A model generated the notes under the pieces. That model was not told the origin of the DNA and made no database searches. It was given only the letters and a program-made list of their open reading frames with translations. A stretch of DNA of 64,000 nucleotides, from positions 2,903,198 through 2,967,197 of the forward strand of contig CP051244.1 of the NCBI GenBank assembly GCA_017795045.1, in the 5' to 3' direction. Position 1 is the stretch's first letter. Each line of letters opens with the position of its first letter. The DNA is from Allomuricauda sp. (GTDB taxonomy: Bacteria > Bacteroidota > Bacteroidia > Flavobacteriales > Flavobacteriaceae). Shown one piece after another: positions 1-8,562 of the stretch. The position numbers were made by a program, and so were the translations under genes.

Positions 1-1367
1 CACTTATCTATTCCGATTATTTCTACGGCTTGGAGCTTGATTTTGTGGGATTTGAATGGGATTCCGGCATTCAAAACTTTAACCTCAAATACGACCTGAA
101 ACATTACGTTGACGATAAACTCCAACTCAATTATGGCATGCACAATACCTATTACGTGTTCAATCCGGGAAGAATACGTCCCAATAGCCCTGATTCTGGT
201 ATTGTTGAGGAGCAACTAACAAAAAAGTACGCCAATGAGAATGCCATTTATTTGGATGTTGAACACAAGATATCGGACAACCTCAGTATGAACTACGGAC
301 TAAGGGCCAGTCAGTTCAACAGATTGGGGCAAGATGAGTTCTATGTGTATGAAAATGACAACCCCGTGTTGTTCGATCCATTCACCTTGATCTATCGGGA
401 AGCTGAGCCCATAGACACCATCAACCCCGGAAGAGGCGGAACCCTTAAAAAGTTCTTCAATCTGGAACCCCGTGTGTCGGCGTCCTACAATTTCAATGGA
501 AAAAGCTCCGTAAAGGCCAGTTATACCCGATTGGCACAGTATTTACACTTATTGTCCAACACCAGTTCCCCTACCCCTTTGGACGTCTGGACCCCCAGCG
601 GCCCGTTTGTAGAACCCCAATTGCTGGATCAATATGCCGTTGGGTATTTTAGGGATATTCAAGAGGGTACTTTTTCTTTTGAAACAGAGGCATTTTACAA
701 AGAAATACAAAATAGAATCGACTATATCGATGGGGCCAACCTCATTGCCAATAAGGCTATTGAGCGCATCATCTTGAACGGTGAGGCCCGTGCTTACGGT
801 CTTGAGTTCCTTATCCGCAAGAATGAAGGACGACTTACCGGTTGGTTGGCCTACACTTGGTCCAAATCAGAACAACGGACACCGCCTAGAGATCTCACGG
901 CTTTTGGAATAGACACGGGGCGCTCCGACCTGGAAACGGGCATTAATCTGGGACAATGGTATAGCACTCCCTATGACAAAAGACACGACCTTGCGCTCTA
1001 TGGCAGCTACGAGTTGAGCAAAGCTTGGAGTTTTAATGCCAACTTCATATTCCAGACCGGACAGCCCACCAATTACCCTATAGGACAATTTGAATTTGAG
1101 GGCTTGGCAGTTCCCTATTATGGCCTGCGAAACAAAGAACGGTTACCGGACTATCACAGAATGGATGTATCAGCCATCTTGACCCCAAAACGGAATGACC
1201 GGAAAAAAGTACAATCCGAATGGGTATTCAGCATCTACAACGTGTACAACCGGAAAAATGCAGCCTCCATCAACTTTAGGGAGAATGAGGACACTGGAAG
1301 AAATGAGGCTGTACGCACGGCAATTTTTGGGATTATCCCGTCCATAACCTATAACTTTAAATTCTAG
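1..1367 (+). CDS. TonB-dependent receptor, C-terminal part (5' end outside window)
   Basis: The reading frame is open from the first bases of the window, so the N-terminus lies upstream. The visible ~455 residues are rich in alternating aromatic and polar beta strands, as in the outer-membrane barrel of a TonB-dependent receptor. The protein ends in phenylalanine after a YNFKF tail, the usual barrel-assembly signature. The plug domain, TonB box and signal peptide are not in view. A DUF4249 lipoprotein follows 4 bp downstream, a pairing common in Bacteroidota. The substrate cannot be read from this fragment; the family imports siderophores, glycans or peptides. An internal TTG at 30 is not the real start. 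Confidence 0.9.
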   Translation, partial: LIYSDYFYGLELDFVGFEWDSGIQNFNLKYDLKHYVDDKLQLNYGMHNTYYVFNPGRIRPNSPDSGIVEEQLTKKYANENAIYLDVEHKISDNLSMNYGLRASQFNRLGQDEFYVYENDNPVLFDPFTLIYREAEPIDTINPGRGGTLKKFFNLEPRVSASYNFNGKSSVKASYTRLAQYLHLLSNTSSPTPLDVWTPSGPFVEPQLLDQYAVGYFRDIQEGTFSFETEAFYKEIQNRIDYIDGANLIANKAIERIILNGEARAYGLEFLIRKNEGRLTGWLAYTWSKSEQRTPPRDLTAFGIDTGRSDLETGINLGQWYSTPYDKRHDLALYGSYELSKAWSFNANFIFQTGQPTNYPIGQFEFEGLAVPYYGLRNKERLPDYHRMDVSAILTPKRNDRKKVQSEWVFSIYNVYNRKNAASINFRENEDTGRNEAVRTAIFGIIPSITYNFKF

Positions 1368-1371
1368 TGTT

Positions 1372-2265
1372 ATGAAAAAAGAAATCTTCTACATATTGAT
1401 TTTGCTGGCACTGGTTTCCTGTGAGGATGTGGTTGACGTAGATCTGCCCGAAACCGAGCCCAGGCTTATTGTAAACGGCCTGATACGAGTGGACAAAAGT
1501 CAGGAGTTTGTTGATGTGCGCATAGAAATGCGCGAAACCACCAACTTTTTTGAGGAGAACACCATAACCCAAGTGGAAAGTGCGGTCATTGGCTACGGTG
1601 TGCCCAACCAATTTGGGGAACTCACCCAATTGGCCTTTTCCTCTTTGACCGAAGAGGCACCAAATACAGGTGTTTATGTGCCGGACCCCAACTTCTCATC
1701 GGACCAACGCATACGCACCTCGGAAGTGGAACTGGGGGTGGTATTTATTTTACAAATACAACACAAGGACAAAAGCTACTATGCCAGAACGGAGTATGCC
1801 CCTACGGTCCCCATAGACAATTTGGAACAGGGGGAAAACACACTTTTTAATGAAGAAGACACTGAAATCATCGTAACATTCACCGATAATCCCGACCATA
1901 CCAATTTTTACATTTTTGATTTTGACTTTGGTAATTTTCAAGCATTGGATGACCGATTTATTATGGGACAACAATTTGATTTCTCCTATTTCTATGATGA
2001 AAACCTAAACCCGGGACAAACTATTACCGTAAGTATCTTGGGGGCTGATCGAGATTTTTATAACTACATGGATCTCTTGGTGGAGCAAACACAGGCCGAT
2101 GGCGGGGTGTTCCAAACCCCCGTGGCCACGGTCCGGGGTAACGTATTTGACGTTACCGGACTGGACAATATCGACATTTTTGACAATGTGGAGCGCCCAG
2201 ATGAGTACGCCCTGGGTTACTTTGCCGTTGTACAGGAGTTTTCACGATCCCTTGTTATAGAATGA
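1372..2265 (+). CDS. DUF4249 domain-containing lipoprotein
   Basis: The 297-residue protein begins with a lysine-rich, hydrophobic signal ending in a lipobox (LALVSC, cysteine 17), so it should be an envelope lipoprotein. The sequence after the cysteine (EDVVDVDLPETEPRLIVNG) is the typical opening of DUF4249, and the remainder is beta-rich. It starts 4 bp after the TonB-dependent receptor stop, so the two are almost certainly co-transcribed. By analogy with SusD-like partners it may be an accessory to the receptor, but the molecular role of DUF4249 is not established. The gene ends 9 bp before the convergent permease gene. Confidence 0.88.
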   Translation: MKKEIFYILILLALVSCEDVVDVDLPETEPRLIVNGLIRVDKSQEFVDVRIEMRETTNFFEENTITQVESAVIGYGVPNQFGELTQLAFSSLTEEAPNTGVYVPDPNFSSDQRIRTSEVELGVVFILQIQHKDKSYYARTEYAPTVPIDNLEQGENTLFNEEDTEIIVTFTDNPDHTNFYIFDFDFGNFQALDDRFIMGQQFDFSYFYDENLNPGQTITVSILGADRDFYNYMDLLVEQTQADGGVFQTPVATVRGNVFDVTGLDNIDIFDNVERPDEYALGYFAVVQEFSRSLVIE

Positions 2266-2274
2266 TAGCATTTC

Positions 2275-3600
2275 TCACTGCAAAAAGTACAACAATAGCA
2301 CCATCAAAATACCCACTACACCCTGAAATAGGGTCCCCAAAGTATGCCCCCGCAAGGCAGTTTTAACGGTAATGTTGGAAAATTGGGAAACCACCCAAAA
2401 ATAACTGTCATTGATATGGGAAACGGTCATGGCTCCTGCCCCAACAGCCAGTACGGCCAACGATTTATCCATGGCGGAAACCAATCCAAAACTTTCCAGC
2501 AAGGGTGCAATAATCGCCGAAGTGGTAATGATGGCCACTGTGGACGACCCTTGGGCCGTTTTCAACACCGCAGCAATCACAAAAGCAATCAACAGGCCTC
2601 CTATTCCCGAGCTGGATTCCAAATTGATTAGGGACGCAATATCCATAGTGCGCAGAATGGCTCCAAAAGCCCCTCCGGCCCCGGTAATCAATACAATGAC
2701 CCCAGCTTGTTTGAAGGCTTCCGGGACCCAGCCCTCCTTCTCTTTGGTAGGCACTTTACGCCCGAGGGACAGCGCCAAAAATACTCCCACCAACAAGGCC
2801 ATGATGGGATTTCCCAAAAAGTCGAGGAGATGAAAGACCGCTCCTTCCCCCAAGGGATGAGTAGGATAGTTGACAATGGATTTCATGGCAATTAGGAGTA
2901 TGGGCACCAAGAGTGGCATAAATGCCTGAATAGGTTTTATGGAGGTCTGGAATTCCTCTTTTTCCGAAACGTCATCACTATTTTTTTCCTCCTTCAAGGA
3001 TTTGCCGATAATTCTGGCCCAAAAGTAACCGGTAAGTGAAACGGGAATGGACACCGCAAGCCCCAAGAGCAGCACCAGGCCCAAATCGGCCTCCAATAAA
3101 GCTGCCGCCGCCAAAGGTCCCGGGGTTGGGGGTACAAAAACATGGGCCGCATACAATCCCGTGGCCAAGGATATGGCAAATACCATCACCGGAATCCCTG
3201 TCCTTCTGCTGATGGCCTTGTTGAGTGAGGAAAGGATGATAAAGCCCGAATCGCAAAATACGGGTATAGAAATCACATACCCGGCCAGATTGATGGCCAA
3301 GGGCGAACGCTTAAGGCCGATTATCTTCAAAATACTGTTGGCAAGAACCTGGGTGCTTCCGGTTTTTTCCAGATAAATGCCAATGACTGTCCCAAATGCT
3401 ATCACCAGTCCAATCCCCGAAAGGGTCTTGCCAAACCCTTCTCCTATGGTTTTCATAATATCCGTAGGGGAAAGTCCCAAAAGAAACCCCGAGGCCACCG
3501 CCGCTATGGTCAGGGAAAAAATGGGGTGCATCTTAAATTTCACCGTTGCTACAATGATAAAGAGCACAACCAAGGCCAAAACCAATAGTTCCATGTTCAA
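2275..3600 (-). CDS. GntP-family gluconate:H+ symporter
   Basis: This 441-residue, highly hydrophobic protein has about 12-14 membrane segments, the size of GntP permeases. Recognisable family stretches are FCDSGFIILSSLN near residue 115, VPPTPGPLAAA near 157 and the C-terminal HINDSYFWVVSQF. The family imports gluconate or related sugar acids with protons across the inner membrane. No gluconate kinase or dehydratase lies beside it, so the substrate is inferred from family only; glycerate or fructuronate are alternatives. It is transcribed alone, convergent with the DUF4249 gene. Confidence 0.88.
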   Translation of the reverse strand: MNMELLVLALVVLFIIVATVKFKMHPIFSLTIAAVASGFLLGLSPTDIMKTIGEGFGKTLSGIGLVIAFGTVIGIYLEKTGSTQVLANSILKIIGLKRSPLAINLAGYVISIPVFCDSGFIILSSLNKAISRRTGIPVMVFAISLATGLYAAHVFVPPTPGPLAAAALLEADLGLVLLLGLAVSIPVSLTGYFWARIIGKSLKEEKNSDDVSEKEEFQTSIKPIQAFMPLLVPILLIAMKSIVNYPTHPLGEGAVFHLLDFLGNPIMALLVGVFLALSLGRKVPTKEKEGWVPEAFKQAGVIVLITGAGGAFGAILRTMDIASLINLESSSGIGGLLIAFVIAAVLKTAQGSSTVAIITTSAIIAPLLESFGLVSAMDKSLAVLAVGAGAMTVSHINDSYFWVVSQFSNITVKTALRGHTLGTLFQGVVGILMVLLLYFLQ

Positions 3601-3650
3601 TTTTTATGCGATATCCATTAAATATAAGCTAATATTCCTACTTTGGTCCC

Positions 3651-3887
3651 ATGAGACACACGGACAAGGAGCTTTTGGTAAAGGGAATCAAATCGTTTGG
3701 CTACACCGTTGCCGCTATGTTTTTAGGGCCCTTTCTACTGTATCAGGCATTTAAAAATGAAGACCACCCTTTTTATATTCCCGTTTTGATATTGGGAATC
3801 CTATTTGCCGGACTGGCCATTTATTTGGGGTTCAGGTCCGTGAATATTGTAATGGACGCCCTTTTTGGAAAGAAATCAAAGGATTAA
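3651..3887 (+). CDS. Small two-helix membrane protein, DUF6095-like
   Basis: A 78-residue protein with a short basic N-terminus and two hydrophobic helices (about residues 15-32 and 41-60), ending in a lysine-rich tail. It resembles the small flavobacterial family DUF6095, whose function is unknown. The start is supported by a near-consensus promoter box, TACTTTGG, five bases before the ATG. Its last codon and stop overlap the end of the convergent DUF4294 gene by 4 bp. Confidence 0.8.
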   Translation: MRHTDKELLVKGIKSFGYTVAAMFLGPFLLYQAFKNEDHPFYIPVLILGILFAGLAIYLGFRSVNIVMDALFGKKSKD

Positions 3888-4597
3888 TTTTTGGAGCTCG
3901 GCGGGGCATTTTTCCATTTGTTGCTGAGTTGGGCATAATCATAATCCAAAACCGATTTCTGGCGATCTAGTCGGTTCGAGGCAAATGCCCGTTGCAGAAT
4001 ATCCTCAATAAGATAGTCCTCGTGCACCTGTTCCGGTCGGAATTCCTCTTTTAAGCTAATACTGAACATACTTGCGGTAGTATTGTACCAAAAGGCCCGC
4101 CATCCACTTCGCAATTCCTTGACCAAATCAAAGGCAGTGGTACCCGTCTGCCGGTAGATCAGTTTCACCAAAATCTGACCTTCGGTCCTAGTCAATTTTT
4201 TCAACTCGGCCGAAAACTCCTCTTCGATGAATTTTTGCACTTTCCGGGTATATCTTTTCTGGTGTCGCCGCTTTTTAATGTGCTGCAGACTATCGTTCAG
4301 TTCCACCAATCGTTCTGCGGCCAACTTGGCATATGGGTATACTTTTAGGGTTTTTCGCCTTAGGATATAGTAACGTAGTTTTTCATTGCGATCGGCAAAT
4401 TCCAGTTTCTCGAAAATATACACTTCATCCAACGCAATGGAGCTGTACAAAATAGAGTCACCTTCGAACCGCACATAGTAATCCTCAATGGAATCCTTGG
4501 GATTCATTAAGGAGTCCGTTTCCCTCTCCTGCGAAAACCCAAGGCCATGCAGGCTTAAAAAGACGATTAAAAAACTAGTACGCCACATGTGGTCCAT
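3884..4597 (-). CDS. DUF4294 domain-containing protein
   Basis: A 237-residue protein with a probable signal peptide (hydrophobic stretch to about residue 22, ending GFSQ). The core, with ILRRKTLKVYPYAKLA near residue 80 and a basic helical segment (KKRRHQKRYTRK) after it, matches the DUF4294 family of Bacteroidota; the function is unknown. A second ATG at 4588 gives a more typical signal peptide and may be the true start. The gene is transcribed alone and divergent from the M42 peptidase. Confidence 0.82.
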   Translation of the reverse strand: MDHMWRTSFLIVFLSLHGLGFSQERETDSLMNPKDSIEDYYVRFEGDSILYSSIALDEVYIFEKLEFADRNEKLRYYILRRKTLKVYPYAKLAAERLVELNDSLQHIKKRRHQKRYTRKVQKFIEEEFSAELKKLTRTEGQILVKLIYRQTGTTAFDLVKELRSGWRAFWYNTTASMFSISLKEEFRPEQVHEDYLIEDILQRAFASNRLDRQKSVLDYDYAQLSNKWKNAPPSSKN

Positions 4598-4690
4598 TGT
4601 TCAAAAGTCCTGCCAAAATTAAGGATAAAGGTAAGATTTGGCTATTAAATAAAAGTGAATATTAGTATGTTTGTGTACTAAATTGAACAC

Positions 4691-5779
4691 ATGGCAGCAG
4701 CTAAGATCATCAACGCTAAATCCCTTAAATTCCTTGAAAAATATCTAAACAATGCCTCTCCCACGGGTTACGAATGGGAAGGACAGAAGATTTGGATGGA
4801 GTACTTAAAACCTTATGTGGATGAATTCATCACGGATACCTATGGGACCGCCGTGGCCGTCATTAACCCAAAGGCCAAGTACAAAGTGGTCATTGAGGGA
4901 CATTCCGATGAGATTTCATGGTATGTGAACTATATTACGGACAATGGACTGCTGTATGTGATCAGAAATGGAGGGAGCGATCACCAAATCGCACCATCCA
5001 AGTGGGTAAATATCCATACCAAAAAAGGTATTGTAAAAGGTGTTTTTGGATGGCCCGCCATCCATACCCGCGATAGGGCCAAGGAAGAATCACCAAAGGT
5101 GGAGAACATTTTTATTGACATAGGAGCCAAAGACAAGGCCGAAGTGGAGAAAATGGGGGTTCATGTGGGCTGTGTCATTACCTATCCCGATGAATTCCAC
5201 ATCCTGAACAAGGATAAATTTGTCTGCCGTGCCTTGGATAACCGCATGGGCGGTTTCATGATTGCCGAAGTGGCCCGTTTGCTCCATGAGAACAAAAAAG
5301 AGCTTCCTTTTGGCCTATACATTACCAATTCAGTACAGGAAGAAATTGGGTTGCGCGGGGCTGAGATGATCACCCAGACCATTAAGCCCAATGTGGCCAT
5401 CGTCACCGATGTTTGCCATGACACTACCACCCCTATGATCGATAAGAAGAAGGAAGGGGAAACCTCCATAGGTTCGGGGCCGGTAGTTTCCTATGCGCCC
5501 GCAGTGCAGAACAAGTTGCGGGAACGCATTCTGGAAACGGCCGAAGCGAAAAAAATACCCTTCCAACGATTGGCGGCATCCCGCTACACGGGTACAGATA
5601 CAGACGCCTTTGCCTACAGCAACGGTGGGGTGGCCTCAGCTTTGATCTCGTTGCCCTTGCGCTATATGCACACTACTGTGGAGACGGTACACAAGGATGA
5701 TGTGGAGAATGTGATCCGTTTGATCTATGAAACCTTATTGACCATCAAGGAAGGTGAGACATTTAGCTATTTTGATTAA
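4691..5779 (+). CDS. M42 family metallopeptidase (aminopeptidase)
   Basis: A 362-residue cytoplasmic peptidase of the M42 family (glutamyl aminopeptidase/TET-like). The two-metal site is visible: His71 in EGHSDE, Asp183 in ALDNRMGG, the Glu217-Glu218 pair in QEEIGLRGA and Asp240 in VTDVCHD; a C-terminal His lies in LRYMHTTVE. Members remove N-terminal residues from peptides as large oligomers. There is no signal peptide. The gene stands alone; its likely terminator lies about 120 bp downstream, beyond a palindromic repeat. Confidence 0.93.
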   Translation: MAAAKIINAKSLKFLEKYLNNASPTGYEWEGQKIWMEYLKPYVDEFITDTYGTAVAVINPKAKYKVVIEGHSDEISWYVNYITDNGLLYVIRNGGSDHQIAPSKWVNIHTKKGIVKGVFGWPAIHTRDRAKEESPKVENIFIDIGAKDKAEVEKMGVHVGCVITYPDEFHILNKDKFVCRALDNRMGGFMIAEVARLLHENKKELPFGLYITNSVQEEIGLRGAEMITQTIKPNVAIVTDVCHDTTTPMIDKKKEGETSIGSGPVVSYAPAVQNKLRERILETAEAKKIPFQRLAASRYTGTDTDAFAYSNGGVASALISLPLRYMHTTVETVHKDDVENVIRLIYETLLTIKEGETFSYFD

Positions 5780-5784
5780 ACACA

Positions 5785-5883
5785 GTCATTTCGAACCCTG
5801 TCCTGAACGTTTAGTGAAGGAGCTGTGAGTAATCTCACCTTTAGATTTTTCAATCGATACAAAGTATCTCATTTCGAAATGAC
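5785..5883. repeat. Palindromic interspersed repeat, copy 1
   Basis: A 99-bp element whose ends are inverted copies of each other: it opens GTCATTTCGAA and closes TTCGAAATGAC. Internal text (CCCTGTCCTGAA, GAAGGAGCTGTGAG) recurs in the clusters at 8.3, 9.4 and 9.7 kb. It resembles REP/MITE-type non-coding units. Confidence 0.8.
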
Positions 5884-5901
5884 CCTTTTGAAATAAAATT
5901 G

Positions 5902-5938
5902 AAAGCACATCAACCTTTTTGGTTTTTGTGCTTTTTTT
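5902..5938 (+). terminator. Intrinsic terminator downstream of the M42 peptidase
   Basis: AAAGCACA (5902-5909) pairs with TGTGCTTT (5927-5934), and an inner AACC/GGTT pair encloses a five-T loop. A run of T follows. It lies 122 bp after the peptidase stop, just past the palindromic repeat. Confidence 0.75.
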
Positions 5939-5948
5939 GATGCAATTC

Positions 5949-6066
5949 GTCACCTCAAACTTATTTCAGGGTCTCGACATAAATAGATTCCCACTTTCAC
6001 AGGAATTACATACTCGATTAAATTCATTTCTAAATTATGTACCATCTCGACTGCACTCGAGGTGAC
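5949..6066. repeat. Second palindromic element with GTCACCTC/GAGGTGAC ends
   Basis: The 118-bp stretch opens GTCACCTC and closes GAGGTGAC. Its right end, CTCGACTGCACTCGAG, is related to the CTCGACTGCGCTCGAA module of the other repeat clusters. Together with copy 1 and the terminator it accounts for most of the 309-bp gap between the M42 and Nudix genes. Confidence 0.6.
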
Positions 6067-6073
6067 ATTTTCT

Positions 6074-6081
6074 TATCTTTA
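6074..6081 (+). promoter_or_regulatory. Putative -7 promoter box for the Nudix gene
   Basis: TATCTTTA fits the Bacteroidota -7 element (TAnnTTTG) except for the last base. It ends 7 bases before the ATG, so the transcript would have almost no leader. Confidence 0.45.
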
Positions 6082-6088
6082 AGAAACT

Positions 6089-6637
6089 ATGGATGAATGG
6101 GTCGACATTTTGGATGAGCAAGGGAACCCAACGGGAGCGTCCTGTCTAAAATCCGAAGCGCACCGAAAAGGCCTGTTGCACCCTACCATCCATGTGTGGC
6201 TCTACACCAAAGACGGGCGAATATTGCTCCAGCAACGGGGAAAACACAAGGATACCCATCCCCTACTTTGGGATGTTTCCGTAGCCGGACATGTATCGTC
6301 TGGAGAGGATATTGAATGGGCCGCAGTACGGGAAGTGCAGGAGGAAGTGGGTTTGACCATTTCAAAAAAGGACTTGGAGTCCATCGGTACCTACAAGGCA
6401 GTCCATAAAATTTCGGATGATTTTATCGATGCCGAATTGCACCATATTTTTCTGTGCAAATTGAACGTTCCCATCAGTGAATTGACCAAACAGGATAGTG
6501 AAGTGGATGATTTGGATTTAATCCCTCTTTTCAAATTCGCAGAAGAAACTTGGGGATTGGCCAATACGGCAAAGTATGTCCCGCATGGCCCTACCTACTA
6601 TAAAAAAATCGTTCAGGAGATTAAAAAGAGGCTTTGA
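6089..6637 (+). CDS. Nudix hydrolase (isopentenyl-diphosphate isomerase-like/YfcD type)
   Basis: A 182-residue Nudix protein. The Nudix box spans residues 67-89 in the pattern G-x5-E-x7-REVQEEVG, with the metal-binding glutamates at 82, 85 and 86. The N-terminus (DEWVDILDEQGNPTG) and the long HLHH-like strand pattern are typical of the IPP isomerase/YfcD branch, but most members of this branch have no proven substrate. Nothing else in the neighbourhood concerns isoprenoids. The last 17 bp overlap the 3' end of hisS on the other strand. Confidence 0.87.
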   Translation: MDEWVDILDEQGNPTGASCLKSEAHRKGLLHPTIHVWLYTKDGRILLQQRGKHKDTHPLLWDVSVAGHVSSGEDIEWAAVREVQEEVGLTISKKDLESIGTYKAVHKISDDFIDAELHHIFLCKLNVPISELTKQDSEVDDLDLIPLFKFAEETWGLANTAKYVPHGPTYYKKIVQEIKKRL

Positions 6638-8009
6638 CCAACTCTGCAAATTGACCCAAAGCATCCAGCTTGTAGGCATTCTGTTCCCCGGTCACCATAT
6701 TTTTTACCACAAAATTGCCATCGCGCAGTTCCTGTTCCCCCAATAGGATTACATACGGAACCCCTCTCTTATCGGCATACTTAAATTGCTTCTGCATTTT
6801 GGCATCCGTTGGGTATAAATCGGCCCGAAGACCTTCTTTTCGTAGCCCTGAAACCAATTTTAAGGCTGCCAGACCTTCGTTCTTTCCAAAGTTGAGGCAA
6901 AGTACGTCCAAGGAAGTATCCAAGCTGTCCGGGAAGAGGTTCAATTCTTCCAAAACCAGATAAATTCGGTCCAATCCAAAGGAAATGCCCACTCCGCTCA
7001 CGTCTTTCAATCCGAAAATACCCGTAAGGTCATCGTAACGGCCACCCCCACCAATGGAACCCATCTGGACACCTTCCGGCGCGGCCACTTCAAAAATGGC
7101 ACCTGTATAATAATTGAGCCCACGGGCCAAGGTTACATCCAACTGCAATTGGGCCGATTGCAACCCAATATTCTCTACGGTGGAAATGATTTCGTCCAAC
7201 TCGCCCACTCCGGCCATACCAACTTCGGAATCGGCCAAGAGGCTGCGTAGTTGCTCCAACTGTTCTGAAGCGGCACCCGCCATGGAAAACAAGGGCTGCG
7301 CCTTTTCAATGGCACTCTCGGAAATGCCCTTTTCCAGCATTTCTTCCTTGGCCTTCCCTTCCCCTATTTTGTCCAATTTATCCAATGCCACGGTGAAATC
7401 CACCAACAGGTGTTTGGCCCCGATCACTTCGGCTATGCCAGAAAGAATTTTTCGGTTGTTGATTTTGATGGTGGTACCATTCAATCCCAAATCGGTGAAA
7501 ACGGCATCGTAGAGCTGTACAAACTCCACTTCCTGCAAAAGGGAGTTGGCCCCCACCACATCGGCATCGCACTGGTAAAACTCTCGAAAACGTCCTTTTT
7601 GGGGTCTGTCTGCCCGCCAAACGGGTTGTATCTGATATCTTTTGAATGGAAAATCAATCTCATTTTGGTGCATCACCACATACCGGGCAAAAGGCACGGT
7701 AAGGTCATAACGCAATGCTTTTTCCGAAATCTTTGGTGTGAGGGATGCTGAATTTTTGGAACTATAGGTTACATCGTCCACCTTTGAGATAAAATCCCCA
7801 GAGTTCAATATTTTGAAAATCAAGCGGTCTCCTTCATCCCCATACTTACCCATCAAAGTGTCCGAATTTTCAAAGGACGGGGTCTCTATGGGCTGGAAAC
7901 CATAGGTTTCAAAATGCTTTTTTATGGTTTGAATGATATAGCTGCGCTTGGCCACTTCAGCCGGTGAAAAATCTCGGGTTCCCTTGGGTATGGATGGTTT
8001 TTGTGCCAT
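6621..8009 (-). CDS. hisS: Histidine--tRNA ligase
   Basis: A 462-residue class II aminoacyl-tRNA synthetase that charges tRNA-His in the cytoplasm. It begins with the family opening PKGTRDFSP. Class II motif 2 is visible in RPQKGRFREFYQCD, the histidine-specific loop in ARGLNYYTGAIFE and motif 3 in GVGISFGLDRI. A C-terminal anticodon-binding domain covers about the last 100 residues. Length and order fit the bacterial enzyme. It is monocistronic here, with a repeat cluster upstream and the Nudix gene overlapping its 3' end. Confidence 0.96.
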   Translation of the reverse strand: MAQKPSIPKGTRDFSPAEVAKRSYIIQTIKKHFETYGFQPIETPSFENSDTLMGKYGDEGDRLIFKILNSGDFISKVDDVTYSSKNSASLTPKISEKALRYDLTVPFARYVVMHQNEIDFPFKRYQIQPVWRADRPQKGRFREFYQCDADVVGANSLLQEVEFVQLYDAVFTDLGLNGTTIKINNRKILSGIAEVIGAKHLLVDFTVALDKLDKIGEGKAKEEMLEKGISESAIEKAQPLFSMAGAASEQLEQLRSLLADSEVGMAGVGELDEIISTVENIGLQSAQLQLDVTLARGLNYYTGAIFEVAAPEGVQMGSIGGGGRYDDLTGIFGLKDVSGVGISFGLDRIYLVLEELNLFPDSLDTSLDVLCLNFGKNEGLAALKLVSGLRKEGLRADLYPTDAKMQKQFKYADKRGVPYVILLGEQELRDGNFVVKNMVTGEQNAYKLDALGQFAELVKASF

Positions 8010-8072
8010 GTTGTAGTCTAAAATTCTCGTGCAAATATACGGGGTTTGTTACATGTATAGAATGCTTGCCAA

Positions 8073-8152
8073 GTCATTTCGAACGAATGTGAGAAATCTT
8101 ATCCATTGCGGCTGGATTTCTCGTCGCTCATGCCTCGCTCCGTCGAAATGAC
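8073..8152. repeat. Palindromic interspersed repeat, short form
   Basis: An 80-bp unit starting GTCATTTCGAA and ending TTCGAAATGAC-like (GTCGAAATGAC), with internal GAGAAATC/GATTTCTC inverted arms, so it can fold into a long hairpin. The right half (ATTTCTCGTCGCTCATGCC) recurs in the longer units at 8.3, 9.4 and 9.7 kb. Confidence 0.8.
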
Positions 8153-8163
8153 AAGACCAAAAT

Positions 8164-8240
8164 GTCATACTGAACGAAGAGAAGTATCCCAAAATGACAT
8201 TGGCTGAGATTCCTCAGTCGCGCTGCTTCTTCGGAATGAC
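8164..8240. repeat. Interspersed repeat, 'B' module
   Basis: A 77-bp module running from GTCATACTGAACGAAG to CTTCTTCGGAATGAC, with imperfect inverted ends. Related copies lie at about 9500-9576 and 9760-9829. It is followed directly by an 'A' module. Confidence 0.78.
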
Positions 8241-8261
8241 ACAGAAATGTAAACTAATATG

Positions 8262-8402
8262 TTCTCGACTGCGCTCGAACTGACAATTTCAGTACCCTTC
8301 GTGTCATTTTGAACCCTGTCCTGAATAAAGTCGAAGGAGCTGTGAGAAATCTGTTTGATTTTAGGATTTCTCATCGCTCATGCCTCGCTCTGTCGAAATG
8401 AC
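8262..8402. repeat. Interspersed repeat, 'A' module
   Basis: A 141-bp module starting TTCTCGACTGCGCTCGAA and ending CTGTCGAAATGAC. It is nearly identical to 9349-9487 and 9613-9753 in the same orientation. With the two preceding units it fills most of the 553-bp gap between hisS and the collagen-like gene; the remaining ~160 bp before that gene shows no feature I can name. Confidence 0.8.
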
Positions 8403-8562
8403 AAAGAACGGTAGCCTTCCCCAATACCCATTGTTTGAATCCTAGTTCTGACCCCAAACTGCCAATAATTTCCCTCATCCATCAACTCAAATGGGGCATT
8501 CATCAATTTGGGAAGGACATCGAGATGGTTTGAGGCTATATTTCAATATAAATCATTCAGTT

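Noticed and set aside
8165..8374. A 69-residue minus-strand frame (and a 105-residue relative at 9438-9755) with a shared peptide
   Set aside because: Both lie wholly inside the interspersed repeats, and their similarity comes from the repeated DNA. There is no promoter or start context, so they are repeat artefacts, not a gene family.
8403..8562. Possible extra N-terminal coding sequence from the ATG at 8491
   Set aside because: The added 24 residues would place the lipoprotein signal internally; the ATG at 8563 gives a standard signal.
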